DNA from: Acidaminobacter sp. JC074
GTDB lineage: Bacteria > Bacillota > Clostridia > Peptostreptococcales > Acidaminobacteraceae
Direction of reading: 5' to 3'
Length of the DNA: 64,000 nucleotides
Assembly (NCBI RefSeq): GCF_022496765.1
Contig: NZ_VANV01000001.1
Location: forward strand, 248,001-312,000
The notes beneath the pieces were generated by a model. It was not told the DNA's origin, did not search any database, and worked only from the letters and a program-made list of their open reading frames with translations. Both the position numbers and the translations under genes were made by a program. This document shows positions 15,333-25,961 of this stretch, piece after piece (the stretch's first letter is position 1; each line of letters begins with the position of its first letter).

Positions 15333-17755
15333 AGGGTTACTATTACATGATGGAGCTTTTGGTCATCAAATAAAGGCAGAATATCACCTTCTATCTTCTT
15401 ACCATCCACTTCAATGGTCTTAACTTCATGTCCCTGGCCTGACACATTTTTTACAGTGATTTCATAATGATTCTTTCTAAAATGTCTAGTGACCTTATAA
15501 GACTTGATATCACTTGGTATACAAGGATCGATTCGTAAACCCTTATAGTCTGGTTTAATCCCAAGTATCCACTGAGTAATGGTAATATAGTTCCAGGACG
15601 CTGTACCTGTAAGCCATGAGTTTTTAGCCTGTCCCATGTTTACAGCATCTTTACCTGCAATCATTTGCGAGTAAACATATGGTTCTGTTTTATGGATATG
15701 GCTGATCTCTTCTAGATAAGCTGGTGCTATTTTTTTATAGACCTCAAAGGCCCTATCCCCTCTTCCAAGTCTTGCTTCAGCACAGGCAATCCATGGATTG
15801 TTATGACAGAATATACCCGCATTTTCCTTGTATCCTGGCGGATAAGATGTGATCTCTCCAAGTTCAGGATAGTACTTGCTATAAGCTGGTTGGTTTAAAA
15901 CAATACCATATGGTGTTTCCAAATGGTCTTTTACTGAATCAAGCGCATGTAAAGCTTTACCATCTTCACTACCTAAACCAGCCATGACACAAAAGCCTTG
16001 AGGTTCAATGAAAATCTTCCCCTCATCATTGTCTTTAGACCCAATCTTATTGCCAAATGCATCGTAGGCTCTTAAGAACCAGTCACCATCATAACCATGC
16101 TGAATAACGGCTTCTTTCATATCAGCAATGTGCTTATCAGCCTCTAAAACATCCGATTGTTTTTCTAGATGATCAGCAAGGTAGATAAAATCATCTCCTA
16201 CAAGTAGGAATAGACCTGCTATAAATACGGATTCTGCAACACGACCATCTGCTGTACCTGATGTCTGAAATGATTCTCCTGGTTGAGTAGAATGACAATT
16301 CAAGTTCAAGCAGTCATTCCAGTCAGCCCTACCAATCAGTGGTAGACCATGTGGACCAAGGTTATTGACAACATGGAAAAAGGATGCTTTTAAGTGGTCA
16401 TACATAGAACCAACCTTTGTGGGATCATTTTCAAAAACAACCTTCTCTTCTAAGATACTAAAGTCACCAGTCTCTTTGATGTAAGCCGCTACAGCCATAA
16501 TCAACCAGCATGGGTCGTCATTAAAGCCAGAACCTATGGCATCATTACCTTTTTTCGTTAGGGGTTGGTATTGATGATAGGCTGACCCGTCTTCAAACTG
16601 GGTAGAAGCTATATCGATGAGTCTTTCTCTTGCCTTATCTGGTATCTGGTGGACAAAACCAAGTATATCTTGAGTCGAATCTCTAAAGCCCATGCCTCTG
16701 CCGATACCAGATTCAAAGTAAGAAGCCGACCTCGACATATTGAAGGTCACCATACACTGATAAGGATTCCAAATGTTGACCATACGGTTAAGTTTTTCAT
16801 CGTCAGATTCTATTGAAAATGGCTTTAAGAGACCATCCCATTTTTCTTTTAGTTCATTAAAAGCCCTTTCAAAATCTAAATCACTTTCAAATCTTTTAAT
16901 CATCTCCAAAGCAGGTGCTTTATTGATCACATCTCGGTCGATAAACTTGATGTCTGTTTCTATATAACCAATGATATAGATGAAAGACATAGATTCTCCT
17001 GGCTTAAGAACCATCTTCTTATGGTGGGCACCAATTGGATGCCAGCCTGAAGCGACTGAGTTACTTAGCTTGTCATTAGATACACCCTCAGGTGAATCAA
17101 AGCCATTAAAAGGACCTAAAAAAGCATCTCTGTCTGTGTCGAATGAATCAATGTCAGAGTTAACACTGAAAAAGGCATAATGGTTTCTTCTTTCTCTAAA
17201 CTCAGTCTTATGATAAATAACTGAGTTGTCATATTCTACTTCACCAGTGTTTAAGTTTCTCTGGAAGTTGGTCATGTCATCATGAGCATCCCATAAACAA
17301 AACTCAATCATAGAATAAAGATCGATATTTTTTTCTTTATCCGACTCATTTTCTAGTATTAGCTGGTGTACTTCACCATTGTAGTCATTAGGCACCATCA
17401 TGGTCAGCTGACACGATAAGTTATTTTTCTTAGAGATAAATCTCGAATAACCTAATCCATGTCTGCACTCATACTTGTCTAGGTCTGTCTTTACAGGCAT
17501 CCATCCAGGATTCCAAATGACGCCATCATCCTTTATATAATAATACCTGCCACCAGAATCAACTGGTACACTGTTATAACGGTAGCGTGTTAACCTTCTC
17601 AGTCTTGCATCCTTGTAGAAGTTATAACCTCCTAGTGTATTTGAAACCAAACCAAAGAAGGATTCACTTCCTAGATAGTTGATCCAGGGGTAAGGTGTTT
17701 TTGGGGTTTCAATTACGTATTCTTTTTTGATATCATCAAAATGTCCAAACTTCAT
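15329..17755 (-). CDS. GH94 cellobiose-phosphorylase-like enzyme
   Basis: 808 residues, the normal length for cellobiose phosphorylases (about 810). The N-terminal beta-sandwich opens with [15 protein letters not shown] and [15 protein letters not shown], closely matching clostridial cellobiose phosphorylase. The (alpha/alpha)6 barrel carries [12 protein letters not shown] (352-363) and [10 protein letters not shown] with the catalytic Asp481. The reaction is reversible phosphorolysis of a beta-linked disaccharide to alpha-glucose 1-phosphate plus sugar. There is no signal peptide. It is the last gene of an operon with an oligosaccharide importer and a second GH94, 1 bp after that gene's stop. 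Cellobiose is the default substrate, but the uronate/sulfatase neighbours leave room for another beta-glucoside. Confidence 0.92.
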   Translation of the reverse strand: MKFGHFDDIKKEYVIETPKTPYPWINYLGSESFFGLVSNTLGGYNFYKDARLRRLTRYRYNSVPVDSGGRYYYIKDDGVIWNPGWMPVKTDLDKYECRHGLGYSRFISKKNNLSCQLTMMVPNDYNGEVHQLILENESDKEKNIDLYSMIEFCLWDAHDDMTNFQRNLNTGEVEYDNSVIYHKTEFRERRNHYAFFSVNSDIDSFDTDRDAFLGPFNGFDSPEGVSNDKLSNSVASGWHPIGAHHKKMVLKPGESMSFIYIIGYIETDIKFIDRDVINKAPALEMIKRFESDLDFERAFNELKEKWDGLLKPFSIESDDEKLNRMVNIWNPYQCMVTFNMSRSASYFESGIGRGMGFRDSTQDILGFVHQIPDKARERLIDIASTQFEDGSAYHQYQPLTKKGNDAIGSGFNDDPCWLIMAVAAYIKETGDFSILEEKVVFENDPTKVGSMYDHLKASFFHVVNNLGPHGLPLIGRADWNDCLNLNCHSTQPGESFQTSGTADGRVAESVFIAGLFLLVGDDFIYLADHLEKQSDVLEADKHIADMKEAVIQHGYDGDWFLRAYDAFGNKIGSKDNDEGKIFIEPQGFCVMAGLGSEDGKALHALDSVKDHLETPYGIVLNQPAYSKYYPELGEITSYPPGYKENAGIFCHNNPWIACAEARLGRGDRAFEVYKKIAPAYLEEISHIHKTEPYVYSQMIAGKDAVNMGQAKNSWLTGTASWNYITITQWILGIKPDYKGLRIDPCIPSDIKSYKVTRHFRKNHYEITVKNVSGQGHEVKTIEVDGKKIEGDILPLFDDQKLHHVIVTL

Positions 17756-17756
17756 A

Positions 17757-20150
17757 TTATTCTCCTAAAATCACTTTTACATTGTATGTTTCTTGACCAA
17801 ATGGCAAGACATCAGATTCTAACTTTTCATCATTAACATATAAGGCTTTAACACCCTTTGAAACCTTTTGAGGATTCATTACCTGAATATGATAAGTTGA
17901 ATTTCTAAACTTTCTTACCACATCAAAACCTGGCCAGTTCTTAGGTATACAAGGGTTGATTCTCAAGCCTTCAAAAGAGGCTTGTATGCCTAATATAAAC
18001 TGAGTGGCTACCTGATAAGACCATGATGCTGTCCCTGATAACCAGCAGTTTCTTGCAAGACCGAAGAGTTCATGTTCATTGCCAAGAATGTTTTGAGCAT
18101 AAACATAAGGTGCAAGTTCGTAAGTATCTATAATGTCGTTTTTCTTAATGGGATTGATCTGACTGTAGTACTTATAAGCTCTATCACCATCGCCTAGTAG
18201 GGTTTCTGCATACATGACCCATGGATTGGCATGTAAGAAGATCCCCCCATTTTCCTTTGCTCCAGGCGGATATGAGGATATACCACCTTTTACAGGATCG
18301 TAGCCATTAAAGCCAGGATAAGAAAGTTTCACACCAAAGTCCGTGTTTAAGATGTCATGAACTGAATCCATGGCCATCCTTCCTTTATCATCATCTGCAA
18401 AACCAGACATAACAGACCATGACTGGGCATTGGTATAAATCTGTCCATAATCATTGTCCTTAGAACCTAGTGGCAAACCATTTTGGTCAAAGTATCTCTT
18501 AAACCACCTGCCATCCCAAGCCACAGCATTAAAGTTTTCTTTCATCCTGTCATATTTGGCTGAATAATCTTTTGAGTCCATTTCTAAATAATTTAGCATG
18601 TCAATGAAAGACTTCATGCCATAGCCATATAAGTTGGCATTAAAGACTGATTCAGATCCTGTCGGTAAGTTGGTTGGATCGTTCCAATCAGCAAATCCTA
18701 AGTGGGGAAGCTTGTTTTTACCTAAATCATTTTCTGTAAAGTGAAAAGCCCTTTTTAAGTGTTCCATGACAGTCGCGCTTTCTATAGGTTCATCCTTTTT
18801 ATCTTTATCGTAAAAAGGAATGATCTTATCTAAAAAGCTATAATCGCCTGTTTCTTTGATATAAGCACTTGTGACAAGTACCAGCCATAAGTGGTCATCA
18901 CCATAATAATCCGGTGCATCTTCATCTTCATGTGCATCACCTATGGATGCAATTAGTGATTTTGGATTGTATTGATGATAAGCCGATCCATCTCTTCTTT
19001 GCATAGAAAGCAGGGTTTCGATTAGTGATTTTGCCTGATTAGGCATAAAGGCAATAATCCCCATGACATCCTGAGATGTATCTCTAATACCAATTCCTCT
19101 TGCACCTAGACCCAGTTGATACAGGGATAAGTATCTCGACCAGTTTTTTGTCATATAACACTGCTTTGGATTATGAATATTTAAAAGACTGTTCATCTCT
19201 TGGTCAGGTGTGTTTACTTGCATAACTGAAAGATAATCTTCCCAAAATGATCTTAACTTACTAAAGAGTATGTCCACATTAACTTTGTCTCTACAGAAGT
19301 TAATCTGACTCTTAATAGATTCAAGCTGACGTGTCTGCCCCAGTTGTGTAATCAGATTAATCTCAGTCATGCCATCCACTTGATAGGTATGCCTTAAAGC
19401 AGCAATGTTATCACCACGTCTGGCTTCATAATTACTAAATTCATTTTCTTCAAGTGATTTTGGATTTCTAAAGCTACCACCTTGGTTGTCTTTTAAAAAT
19501 CGCCTTCTATCGGTTTCAAATGATGTAATCGGTCCATTTGAAGTAAAGTAATTAACAGCCGTCTCTTTGTTCATAAAGGCATATTGTTTAAGGACTATAC
19601 CATCTAAATCTACCATATCCGATACCATGGTATGAGGCACCCAGTCTGCATTGGTAAATTGTTTCAAAGCTTCAAAGTGGGTGTATTCTACAAGAGGTAT
19701 GATCTCTATTTTATTTACATCATTTCTCTTGATTTTCACACTGTAATCACGGATGACCACATCCATGTCTTTTGGCACAAATACTTTAACTTCTGTTTCA
19801 ATGCCCTTATAGCTTGATCTGTAGATGTTATAGCCAAGACCAACAGCACATGCATAGCTTTCATAATCGTGTAATGTCGGTACAATATAAGGAGAAAATA
19901 CGAAAGTCTCGTTATCTGCATAAACTTTGATGTAGGCTGTTTCACCATTGAAATGACTGTCAGGCAGCTGTGGTATATACTTGGTAATCCTGTTAATGGC
20001 AGGATCGTCTTTACAAATAACACCACCACCCAGATGATCTACAAAACCGCCAAAAGAAAGTGTCCCGATGTAATTGATCCATTTGGTTGGTACTTGAGGT
20101 GATGTGATGATATACTCCCTATTTTTATCATCAAAATAACCGTACTTCAT
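17757..20150 (-). CDS. Second GH94 glycoside phosphorylase, divergent specificity
   Basis: 797 residues, the same architecture as its neighbour: beta-sandwich N-terminus ([30 protein letters not shown]), [11 protein letters not shown] at 351-361, and FADWNDPTN with catalytic Asp491. It differs in the acceptor-site region, having [16 protein letters not shown] where the first enzyme has [15 protein letters not shown], and its N-terminal half is poorly conserved. It therefore probably uses another disaccharide, such as a chitobiose-, laminaribiose- or aldonate-type substrate. Its start overlaps the YesL-like gene stop (ATGA), showing translational coupling. Confidence 0.88.
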   Translation of the reverse strand: MKYGYFDDKNREYIITSPQVPTKWINYIGTLSFGGFVDHLGGGVICKDDPAINRITKYIPQLPDSHFNGETAYIKVYADNETFVFSPYIVPTLHDYESYACAVGLGYNIYRSSYKGIETEVKVFVPKDMDVVIRDYSVKIKRNDVNKIEIIPLVEYTHFEALKQFTNADWVPHTMVSDMVDLDGIVLKQYAFMNKETAVNYFTSNGPITSFETDRRRFLKDNQGGSFRNPKSLEENEFSNYEARRGDNIAALRHTYQVDGMTEINLITQLGQTRQLESIKSQINFCRDKVNVDILFSKLRSFWEDYLSVMQVNTPDQEMNSLLNIHNPKQCYMTKNWSRYLSLYQLGLGARGIGIRDTSQDVMGIIAFMPNQAKSLIETLLSMQRRDGSAYHQYNPKSLIASIGDAHEDEDAPDYYGDDHLWLVLVTSAYIKETGDYSFLDKIIPFYDKDKKDEPIESATVMEHLKRAFHFTENDLGKNKLPHLGFADWNDPTNLPTGSESVFNANLYGYGMKSFIDMLNYLEMDSKDYSAKYDRMKENFNAVAWDGRWFKRYFDQNGLPLGSKDNDYGQIYTNAQSWSVMSGFADDDKGRMAMDSVHDILNTDFGVKLSYPGFNGYDPVKGGISSYPPGAKENGGIFLHANPWVMYAETLLGDGDRAYKYYSQINPIKKNDIIDTYELAPYVYAQNILGNEHELFGLARNCWLSGTASWSYQVATQFILGIQASFEGLRINPCIPKNWPGFDVVRKFRNSTYHIQVMNPQKVSKGVKALYVNDEKLESDVLPFGQETYNVKVILGE

Positions 20151-20746
20151 GAATTGTCTCCTTTAACTTTTAAAATGGTTGGATAGCAAAAATAATATTG
20201 AATAATACTGGTAATAGGCATGTAGAAAAAGATTAATATCACAGGTATGTTGAGGCTAAGTTTTAAAATCACATACATCAGCCCTGTTGCACCTATGATC
20301 TTTATGATGTTTCTATTACCAAGAATCCAAGCAAGCTTTAATGATTTTAAAGTCTTTAGATCCCACTCCAAGACAACATATGACAGCATCATATGACTGA
20401 CAAGTAACTGTATAATCACCGGCAACTGAATCATACCTAGTAAATAACCCAAGCTTTGAACATTGGTCAGATTGATCACGACTATACAGTAGCCTAATAA
20501 GAGTAAGAGAAAAGACAAGGTCGATGTTTTAAACTTACCTTTAAAGTAATAAAGAAAGCTTTTAAACTCATGACTCAACTCACCTCTTAACAGGTCCCTT
20601 ATACATCCTGCTAAGGCTCTTGAAGAGGCGCCAATAGTCACTATTGGCATGGAAAATACTAAAAAAAGTATATTTAAAAGCATCAACTGATAAACAAGCG
20701 TCATGACCGTCATAAAAATATTATTCCTATTATACTTGGCTTCCAT
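20147..20746 (-). CDS. YesL/DUF624-family membrane protein
   Basis: A 199-residue integral membrane protein with about five hydrophobic segments. DUF624 signatures are visible at the N-terminus: a first helix ending LVFSMPIVTIGASSRALAGC and a following DLLRGE. These proteins occur almost always in operons with LplABC-type sugar importers in Firmicutes, and their exact role is unknown; assistance to the importer is suspected. It lies between the solute-binding protein gene and the GH94 genes. AGGAGG precedes the start. Confidence 0.85.
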   Translation of the reverse strand: MEAKYNRNNIFMTVMTLVYQLMLLNILFLVFSMPIVTIGASSRALAGCIRDLLRGELSHEFKSFLYYFKGKFKTSTLSFLLLLLGYCIVVINLTNVQSLGYLLGMIQLPVIIQLLVSHMMLSYVVLEWDLKTLKSLKLAWILGNRNIIKIIGATGLMYVILKLSLNIPVILIFFYMPITSIIQYYFCYPTILKVKGDNS

Positions 20747-20763
20747 TTTATCCTCCTAATAGA

Positions 20764-20784
20764 AAGCGCTCATAAAGAGCGCTT
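20764..20784 (-). promoter_or_regulatory. Intercistronic stem-loop after the solute-binding protein gene
   Basis: AAGCGCTC/GAGCGCTT forms a perfect 8-bp stem with a 5-nt loop. The T-run is weak, so it more likely protects the upstream solute-binding-protein mRNA than ends transcription fully. Confidence 0.6.
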
Positions 20785-20790
20785 ATCATC

Positions 20791-22293
20791 TTACTTACCT
20801 TGTAACCATGCATCTAATTGTTTTTGCTTTTCTGCGATGATCTCATCAGCGCCAGCATCTTTAAATGCCTGAATCAACTTAGGCAGGTACTCTTCAGGAT
20901 CTACAGTACCCGTTTCTAATGCAGGTACATATTGGTCCCAAACATTGTTACATGCTGCTATTTGACTCTTAACAGGTGCTGGATCAAAGATAAAACCTAA
21001 AGTCTTAGTACCAACCGCCTTGTCATTAAATGATTTGAATTGTGTCCATTTTTCTGGATCTTCATTTGTCCATAAGTAGTTGATAAACTGGTTACCAAAC
21101 ATCCAGCCAGTACCTGGGTTGTATTTGGCATTGTTATCCGTTGGCTCAATCACATTGTCAGATACCTTTGAATAATGTGTACCTTCAATACCGAAGTTAA
21201 TTAAATTGTTAAAGTATTCGTCTGTTGAGAATAACTCAATAACCATCAAAGCTCTTTCAGGGTTCTTAGATGTCGATGAAATTGCCTGCATTGAACCTGA
21301 TGTGTCTCTGTTAGAAATAACTGGATTGGTGATTTCAACTTGTACCCACTCATAACCTGTAGCTGAAGACATTTCTGCATCTTTACCAGGCTTTAATGAT
21401 TTTGTTGAAACAAAGATCTTACCAGCTGATAAATCAGCGTTAAAGTCTGTTACTGTTGCAGCATCAGGTCTGATGTAGCCAGCTTCATAATATCTTCTCA
21501 TGGTCTTGAACAGTTCCATGGTCTCAGGCGCTTCAAACTCATTGAATACCTTCATATCAGCTGAATCATTCCATACAACGCCTGGATACTTATCATCACC
21601 AACTCTATCAAAATCTAAAAGTTTGAAAGGTGATTCACCATTCAGTGCTTCTAGTGCATAAACTTCGCCATTTTCACCATCATGTACCGCTTTTAGAAGT
21701 GGCTCTAAATCTTCTAATGACGCCACTGAAGAAATATCTAAATCATATTTATCAAGTAAGTCTTTTCTGATGATAAAGCCCCATTGGTGAGCTTTTTCCT
21801 TGTTGGCAGGAATTGCATAGTTGATGCCTTCAATTTGAGTACCTTTGATAAAGTCTTCACCCAGCATCTTCTTAGTTTCTGGCGCATACTGGTCTAAGAG
21901 ATCATTCAACTCAACAAAAGCACCTTTAACAGCCTGTTGCTGGTAATTGTTTGTCCAAGATGATGTAAAGCAGATATCAAACTCTTCTCTTGCTGCAATC
22001 ATGGTTCTTAACTTTTGGTCATAAGAGCCCCAGTCAAAACATTGAAGCTTAAGATTAACATTGATACCTTTCTCCTTTAGATACTTAGAAGCCGCTTCTT
22101 CAACAAGTGCAACATCTTCTTGCTGACCATTACCGATAAAGTACCATGTGATCGTAACCTCTTCTAACTCTTTAGACACTTCAGTTCCTGCACCTTCCGA
22201 AGTATTGGTTTGTGAAGTGTTGTCACCACACCCTACAAATAAGCCAAATACTAAAGATAGCGATAGTAATAAGACCATTAACTTTTTAAACAT
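20791..22293 (-). CDS. Solute-binding lipoprotein of oligosaccharide ABC importer 1
   Basis: About 500 residues. A lipoprotein signal peptide is clear (MFKKLMVLLLSLSLVFGLFV then the Cys lipobox GC), so it is anchored outside the membrane. The mature part is a family-1 extracellular solute-binding protein of the LplA/YtcQ type (VTITWYFIGNGQQ, TWSNN-like loop, and the C-terminal KQLDAWLQGK helix). Start at 22293 follows GAGGGGG; the ATG at 22308 precedes that site. It follows the two permease genes, with stem-loops on each side that would raise its expression. The sugar is unknown; GH94 neighbours suggest a beta-linked oligosaccharide. Confidence 0.88.
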   Translation of the reverse strand: MFKKLMVLLLSLSLVFGLFVGCGDNTSQTNTSEGAGTEVSKELEEVTITWYFIGNGQQEDVALVEEAASKYLKEKGINVNLKLQCFDWGSYDQKLRTMIAAREEFDICFTSSWTNNYQQQAVKGAFVELNDLLDQYAPETKKMLGEDFIKGTQIEGINYAIPANKEKAHQWGFIIRKDLLDKYDLDISSVASLEDLEPLLKAVHDGENGEVYALEALNGESPFKLLDFDRVGDDKYPGVVWNDSADMKVFNEFEAPETMELFKTMRRYYEAGYIRPDAATVTDFNADLSAGKIFVSTKSLKPGKDAEMSSATGYEWVQVEITNPVISNRDTSGSMQAISSTSKNPERALMVIELFSTDEYFNNLINFGIEGTHYSKVSDNVIEPTDNNAKYNPGTGWMFGNQFINYLWTNEDPEKWTQFKSFNDKAVGTKTLGFIFDPAPVKSQIAACNNVWDQYVPALETGTVDPEEYLPKLIQAFKDAGADEIIAEKQKQLDAWLQGK

Positions 22294-22320
22294 GTTTTTC
22301 CCCCTCATTAAAATCTATTA

Positions 22321-22337
22321 TTACGGCATAGCCGTAA
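22321..22337 (-). promoter_or_regulatory. Intercistronic stem-loop upstream of the solute-binding protein gene
   Basis: TTACGGC/GCCGTAA forms a 7-bp stem with a 3-nt loop without a T-run. It is probably an mRNA processing or stabilising structure between the permease and the binding-protein gene. Confidence 0.5.
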
Positions 22338-22341
22338 GACA

Positions 22342-23250
22342 CTATTTGATTGAACCGACTGTCAAACCTTCTACAAAGTACTTTTGGAAGAATGGATAAG
22401 CCAGTACAATTGGTCCGATTGCAACAATGGCCATAGCCATTCGCGCTGTTTGTGATGGTATATTTGCCAGTAACTCAGATACATTACCCAGTGAGTTGGA
22501 CTGTGATGTTAAATAGGTAATGGACTGGTTGATTCTGTAAAGTAGATACTGAAGATTGTAAAGTTTTTCATCTGTTATAAATAAGAGTGGTGCATACCAG
22601 TCATTCCAATAATAAAGCACATTGAACAGACCAATGGTTGCCAAAGATGGTTTTGAAAGTGGTAAGATGATCGATGTAAAAATCTTAAACTCACTTGCCC
22701 CATCTACCTTGGCCGCCTCTATGATGGATTCAGGTATGGTCGTTGAATAAAAGGTCCTCATGATCAAGACATACAAGGGTGTCATAAGCCCCGGCAGTAT
22801 CATGGCAAAAATGGTATCTTTTATGTGTAAAACATTGGTATAAACCATATACCAAGGCACAAGACCTGCATTGAACAACATTGTGAAAAATACCAGTAGA
22901 GTAAAGTGTTTTCTGTACCTAAAATCCTTTCTCGAAAGTGGATAAGCATAAAGTGATATAACGCTTAAGCTTGTGATAGAACCAACAATGGTTACAAAGA
23001 TTGTCACACCATAAGCCCTGAAAATATCAACTGCATCTGTAAAAACATACTCATAAGCCTTAAAGCTCACAACTTGCGGAATCAACTTATAACCTTCTAA
23101 TGTCACTGTTTTTTCATCTGTAATAGATATGCCAAATACCAGTAAAAGCGGATAAATACAGGCTAGAGCCAATAACAACATAAATATGTTCAATATAATA
23201 TCTGCTTTTTTAGATATCATGGTCACTTCTTGAAATTTGCTTTTTCTCAT
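22342..23250 (-). CDS. LplC/YtcP-type permease of importer 1
   Basis: 302 residues with six predicted membrane helices. The ABC permease EAA loop is present near residues 195-215 (IIEAAKVDGASEFKIFTSII, then LPLSKP), and the protein ends in the family tail QKYFVEGLTVGSIK. It pairs with the preceding LplB-type permease. GGGGGA precedes the start. No ATPase gene lies nearby; MsmX-like shared ATPases usually energise such importers in Firmicutes. Confidence 0.93.
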   Translation of the reverse strand: MRKSKFQEVTMISKKADIILNIFMLLLALACIYPLLLVFGISITDEKTVTLEGYKLIPQVVSFKAYEYVFTDAVDIFRAYGVTIFVTIVGSITSLSVISLYAYPLSRKDFRYRKHFTLLVFFTMLFNAGLVPWYMVYTNVLHIKDTIFAMILPGLMTPLYVLIMRTFYSTTIPESIIEAAKVDGASEFKIFTSIILPLSKPSLATIGLFNVLYYWNDWYAPLLFITDEKLYNLQYLLYRINQSITYLTSQSNSLGNVSELLANIPSQTARMAMAIVAIGPIVLAYPFFQKYFVEGLTVGSIK

Positions 23251-23258
23251 GAGTCCCC

Positions 23259-24182
23259 CTACATTAGTGCACTGTCTTCATCAAATTTTCTAACGATATA
23301 GTTAGCTGATATTACAAGAATAAAACCAACTGTCGCTTGATAAAGACCACTCGCTGTTGCCATACCAATATCACCAGCCTGAGTAAGGGCGCGGTATACA
23401 TAAGTGTCGATGACATTGGTCACATTATAAAGAACCCCCATATTCTTAGGTATGTTCCAGAAAAGACCGAAGTCACCATAGAATATTCTACCGACCTTCA
23501 TCAGAGTTACAATTGTTACAACAGGCATAATGGTTGGAATGGTTATAGAAAATATCTGTCTAAGCTTGCCTGCCCCATCTATGGCAGCAGCTTCGTATAA
23601 AGACTTGTCAATCCCCACTATGGCTGCTAGATAAATGATGGAATCGTAACCCGTCCACTTCCATGTGTTTACAAAAACCAAGATACTGGGCCAGAACTTG
23701 GCTTCTACATACCAGTTGATTGGTTCTTTACCAAGACTGGTTAGTATGCCGTTAAAGACACCTTGGTCTGAACTTAAAAGCGAATAGACCAAGTAACTTA
23801 CCACTACCCATGATAAAAAGTAAGGTAGAAAGAAGATGGATTGATATAGTTTGGCAAGCTTCTTACTTCTTAACTCATTTAAGACAATGGCTAGAGCCAG
23901 CGCAATGGTTACCGATATTAAAATAAATGTCAGATTGTATAAGATCGTATTTCTTGTAATAATAAATGCTTGTTTGGATGTAAATAAATACTTGAAATTA
24001 TCAAATCCTACCCAATCGCTTCCAAAGAAGCCCTTGGTGTAGTTGTAATCCTTAAATGCCAACAGTATACCCGGCATGGGTAAATAGTTATTAGCAAGTA
24101 AAACTAAAATACCTGGTAACAACATAAAAAACAAAGCTGGATTTTTCTTAAACTCTTTTACGATATTTGTTTTCTCTTTCAT
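23259..24182 (-). CDS. LplB/YtcP-type permease of importer 1
   Basis: 307 residues, six membrane helices. The N-terminus is typical (ALFFMLLPGILVLLANNYLP with FKDYNYTKGFFGSDWVGFDNF), and the EAA loop reads LYEAAAIDGAGKLRQIFSIT then IPTIMP. It is the first gene of the operon running to the GH94 genes. GGGAG precedes the ATG. The 5' leader contains a LacI-type operator and the promoter carries the 19-bp element shared with the YesMN operon. Confidence 0.93.
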   Translation of the reverse strand: MKEKTNIVKEFKKNPALFFMLLPGILVLLANNYLPMPGILLAFKDYNYTKGFFGSDWVGFDNFKYLFTSKQAFIITRNTILYNLTFILISVTIALALAIVLNELRSKKLAKLYQSIFFLPYFLSWVVVSYLVYSLLSSDQGVFNGILTSLGKEPINWYVEAKFWPSILVFVNTWKWTGYDSIIYLAAIVGIDKSLYEAAAIDGAGKLRQIFSITIPTIMPVVTIVTLMKVGRIFYGDFGLFWNIPKNMGVLYNVTNVIDTYVYRALTQAGDIGMATASGLYQATVGFILVISANYIVRKFDEDSALM

Positions 24183-24195
24183 CTATACTCCCTTT

Positions 24196-24209
24196 TGCAA
24201 ACGTTTTCT
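24196..24209. promoter_or_regulatory. cre/LacI-type operator in the leader of importer-1 operon
   Basis: On the reverse strand AGAAAACGTTTGCA fits the catabolite-responsive element pattern at 12 of 14 positions. It sits just downstream of the predicted transcription start, where a bound repressor would block transcription. Confidence 0.5.
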
Positions 24210-24220
24210 CTTATGTGATA

Positions 24221-24249
24221 ATTGTAGGCTAAATTCAAACTATTCTTAA
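24221..24249 (-). promoter_or_regulatory. Promoter of importer-1/GH94 operon
   Basis: TTAAGA (24249-24244) and TACAAT (24226-24221) are 17 bp apart. The weak -35 fits dependence on an activator bound at the adjacent upstream element. Confidence 0.55.
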
Positions 24250-24263
24250 TAAACGTATTTGTC

Positions 24264-24282
24264 CTTAAGTCGAATATTTTGC
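24264..24282 (-). promoter_or_regulatory. 19-bp shared activator element, copy 1
   Basis: GCAAAATATTCGACTTAAG on the reverse strand ends exactly 14 bp upstream of the -35 box. An 18/19 identical copy lies exactly 14 bp upstream of the -35 box of the solute-binding protein/YesMN operon at 43168-43186. It is the likely binding site of the YesN-type regulator. Confidence 0.65.
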
Positions 24283-24310
24283 ACAGTGTGGTCCTGCAAA
24301 ATTTGACAAC

Positions 24311-24340
24311 AAAAAAAAGCCTACTTAAAAAAGTAGACTT
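24311..24340 (-). terminator. Intrinsic terminator after kduD
   Basis: AAGTCTACTT pairs with AAGTAGGCTT across a 4-nt T loop and is followed by eight Ts on the reverse strand. It separates the uronate operon from the GH94 operon. Confidence 0.85.
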
Positions 24341-24345
24341 TAAAA

Positions 24346-25107
24346 CTATCTTGCTAACCAACCCCCATCAACAGCTAGTGTGTAGCCATTGACATAGTCA
24401 GATGCCTTAGAAGCTAGAAAGACAACAGGGCCCTTTAAATCCTCAGGTAAGCCCCATCTCGATGCTGGAATCCTTCCTAGAATCTCTTCACTTCTTTTTT
24501 TATCTGCTCTTAGTTGAGCCGTATTGTTGGTATCCATGTAACCTGGTGCAATGGCATTGACATTGATGCCTTCTTTTGCCCATTCATTGGCCATCAATCT
24601 CGTAATGCCCATAACGCCAGATTTACTAGCTGTATAGGATGGTACCCGAATGCCGCCTTGGAAGGATAACATTGAAGCTATATTGATAATCTTGCCAGAA
24701 ATCTTGTTAGCCATACACTGCTTGGCCATTTTTTGAGACATGAAGAATACAGATTTCACATTCAGATTCATGACGTCGTCCCAATCTTTCTCAGAAAAAT
24801 TAATGGCATCTTCTCTTCTAATAATCCCTGCATTATTAATGAGGATATCCACTTTCCCATAGCTTTCTACAGCTGCTGTCATGACTTGATCTATGGCATC
24901 TAACGCCATAAGATTTGCCTCCAAACCAAGAAATCTTCTTCCTAATTTTTCTACGGCTTCTTTTGTATCATCTAAATTGCCAATGTCAACAGCAACAATA
25001 TCAGCACCTGCTTCTGCAAGTCCCACAGCCATGCCTTGGCCAAGACCTGTACAAGCTCCTGTGACCATTGCAACTTTACCGGTTAAATCAAAATTATTAA
25101 GTATCAT
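24346..25107 (-). CDS. kduD: 2-dehydro-3-deoxy-D-gluconate 5-dehydrogenase
   Basis: 253 residues, a short-chain dehydrogenase. The NAD(P) motif is TGACTGLGQGMAVGLAEAGA, with NNAG (NNAGIIRREDA) and the catalytic Ser/Tyr/Lys in NIASMLSFQGG and VPSYTASKSG. The C-terminal DGGWLAR and the N-terminal NFDLTGKVAMVTG are typical of KduD. It reduces 2,5-diketo-3-deoxygluconate to 2-keto-3-deoxygluconate, the step after KduI. It is the last gene of the operon importer 2, GH88, kduI, kduD. AAGGAGG precedes the start. Confidence 0.93.
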   Translation of the reverse strand: MILNNFDLTGKVAMVTGACTGLGQGMAVGLAEAGADIVAVDIGNLDDTKEAVEKLGRRFLGLEANLMALDAIDQVMTAAVESYGKVDILINNAGIIRREDAINFSEKDWDDVMNLNVKSVFFMSQKMAKQCMANKISGKIINIASMLSFQGGIRVPSYTASKSGVMGITRLMANEWAKEGINVNAIAPGYMDTNNTAQLRADKKRSEEILGRIPASRWGLPEDLKGPVVFLASKASDYVNGYTLAVDGGWLAR

Positions 25108-25117
25108 GATGACCTCC

Positions 25118-25948
25118 TTATTTTAAGTCACGCATAGAAATATGGTCCATATCATCAAATGTTTGATTTTCACCAACCATACCCCAAATAAAAGTATAGC
25201 TGCCTGTGCCTACACCAGAGTGAATTGACCAAGAAGGAGAAATAACAGCCTCTTCATTTCTCATAACAAGATGTCTTGTTTCATCCACTTCGCCCATCAG
25301 ATGAAAAACAACATCTTCTTCTTTCATATCAAAATAGAAGTAAACTTCCATCCTTCTATCATGGGTATGACAAGGCATGGTGTTCCACATGTTGTTTGGC
25401 TCTAACATGGTAAGACCCATTAAGAGCTGACAAGATTGACATACATCAGGATGAACATACTTGTATATGGTTCTTTCATTGGATTTAGCAGCTTCACCTA
25501 GCTTGCTTGGAGACGCCTTTTCAATCTCAATCTTAACGGTCTTATAAGATTGATGAGCTGGCGCAGAGTTGATATAAAATTTAGCAGGATTAGTAGGATC
25601 TAAACTTTCAAAAGCTACTTTTTTAGTCCCCATACCTATATACAAACCATCTCTTGATGCCATATCAAAGACTTCTTCATCCAAATAAACCTTACCAGGT
25701 CCTCCAATATTAATAAGGCCCATTTCTCTTCTTTCTAAGAAATAAGTCACACCAAGTTCTTTTGATGCTGTCATTTCAAGAATCTCATTCACAGGCATTG
25801 CCCCTGCTGTTATGATTCTATCAATATGAGAATAAGTCATGGCGATATTATCCTCAGTAAATAAATTCTTAATCAAGAACTGCTCTCTCATTGTTTTTGT
25901 ATCATAGTGTTTTGCATCCGATGGATGTGATGCGTATCTAATGTCCAT
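25118..25948 (-). CDS. kduI: 5-keto-4-deoxyuronate isomerase
   Basis: 276 residues, the family length. The cupin-fold enzyme interconverts 4-deoxy-L-threo-5-hexosulose uronate and 2,5-diketo-3-deoxygluconate, the product of unsaturated uronate opening. Characteristic segments are [37 protein letters not shown], the zinc-binding [17 protein letters not shown] and [12 protein letters not shown] with [12 protein letters not shown] near the end. The start at 25948 follows GAAAGGAAAGA; the reading upstream of it belongs to the overlapping GH88 gene in another frame. Confidence 0.96.
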   Translation of the reverse strand: MDIRYASHPSDAKHYDTKTMREQFLIKNLFTEDNIAMTYSHIDRIITAGAMPVNEILEMTASKELGVTYFLERREMGLINIGGPGKVYLDEEVFDMASRDGLYIGMGTKKVAFESLDPTNPAKFYINSAPAHQSYKTVKIEIEKASPSKLGEAAKSNERTIYKYVHPDVCQSCQLLMGLTMLEPNNMWNTMPCHTHDRRMEVYFYFDMKEEDVVFHLMGEVDETRHLVMRNEEAVISPSWSIHSGVGTGSYTFIWGMVGENQTFDDMDHISMRDLK

Positions 25949-25961
25949 ATGTCTTTCCTTT

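Noticed and set aside
24179..24361. Small reverse-strand open frame in the importer-1 promoter region
   Set aside because: It covers the promoter, the 19-bp element and the kduD terminator, and lacks a ribosome binding site.
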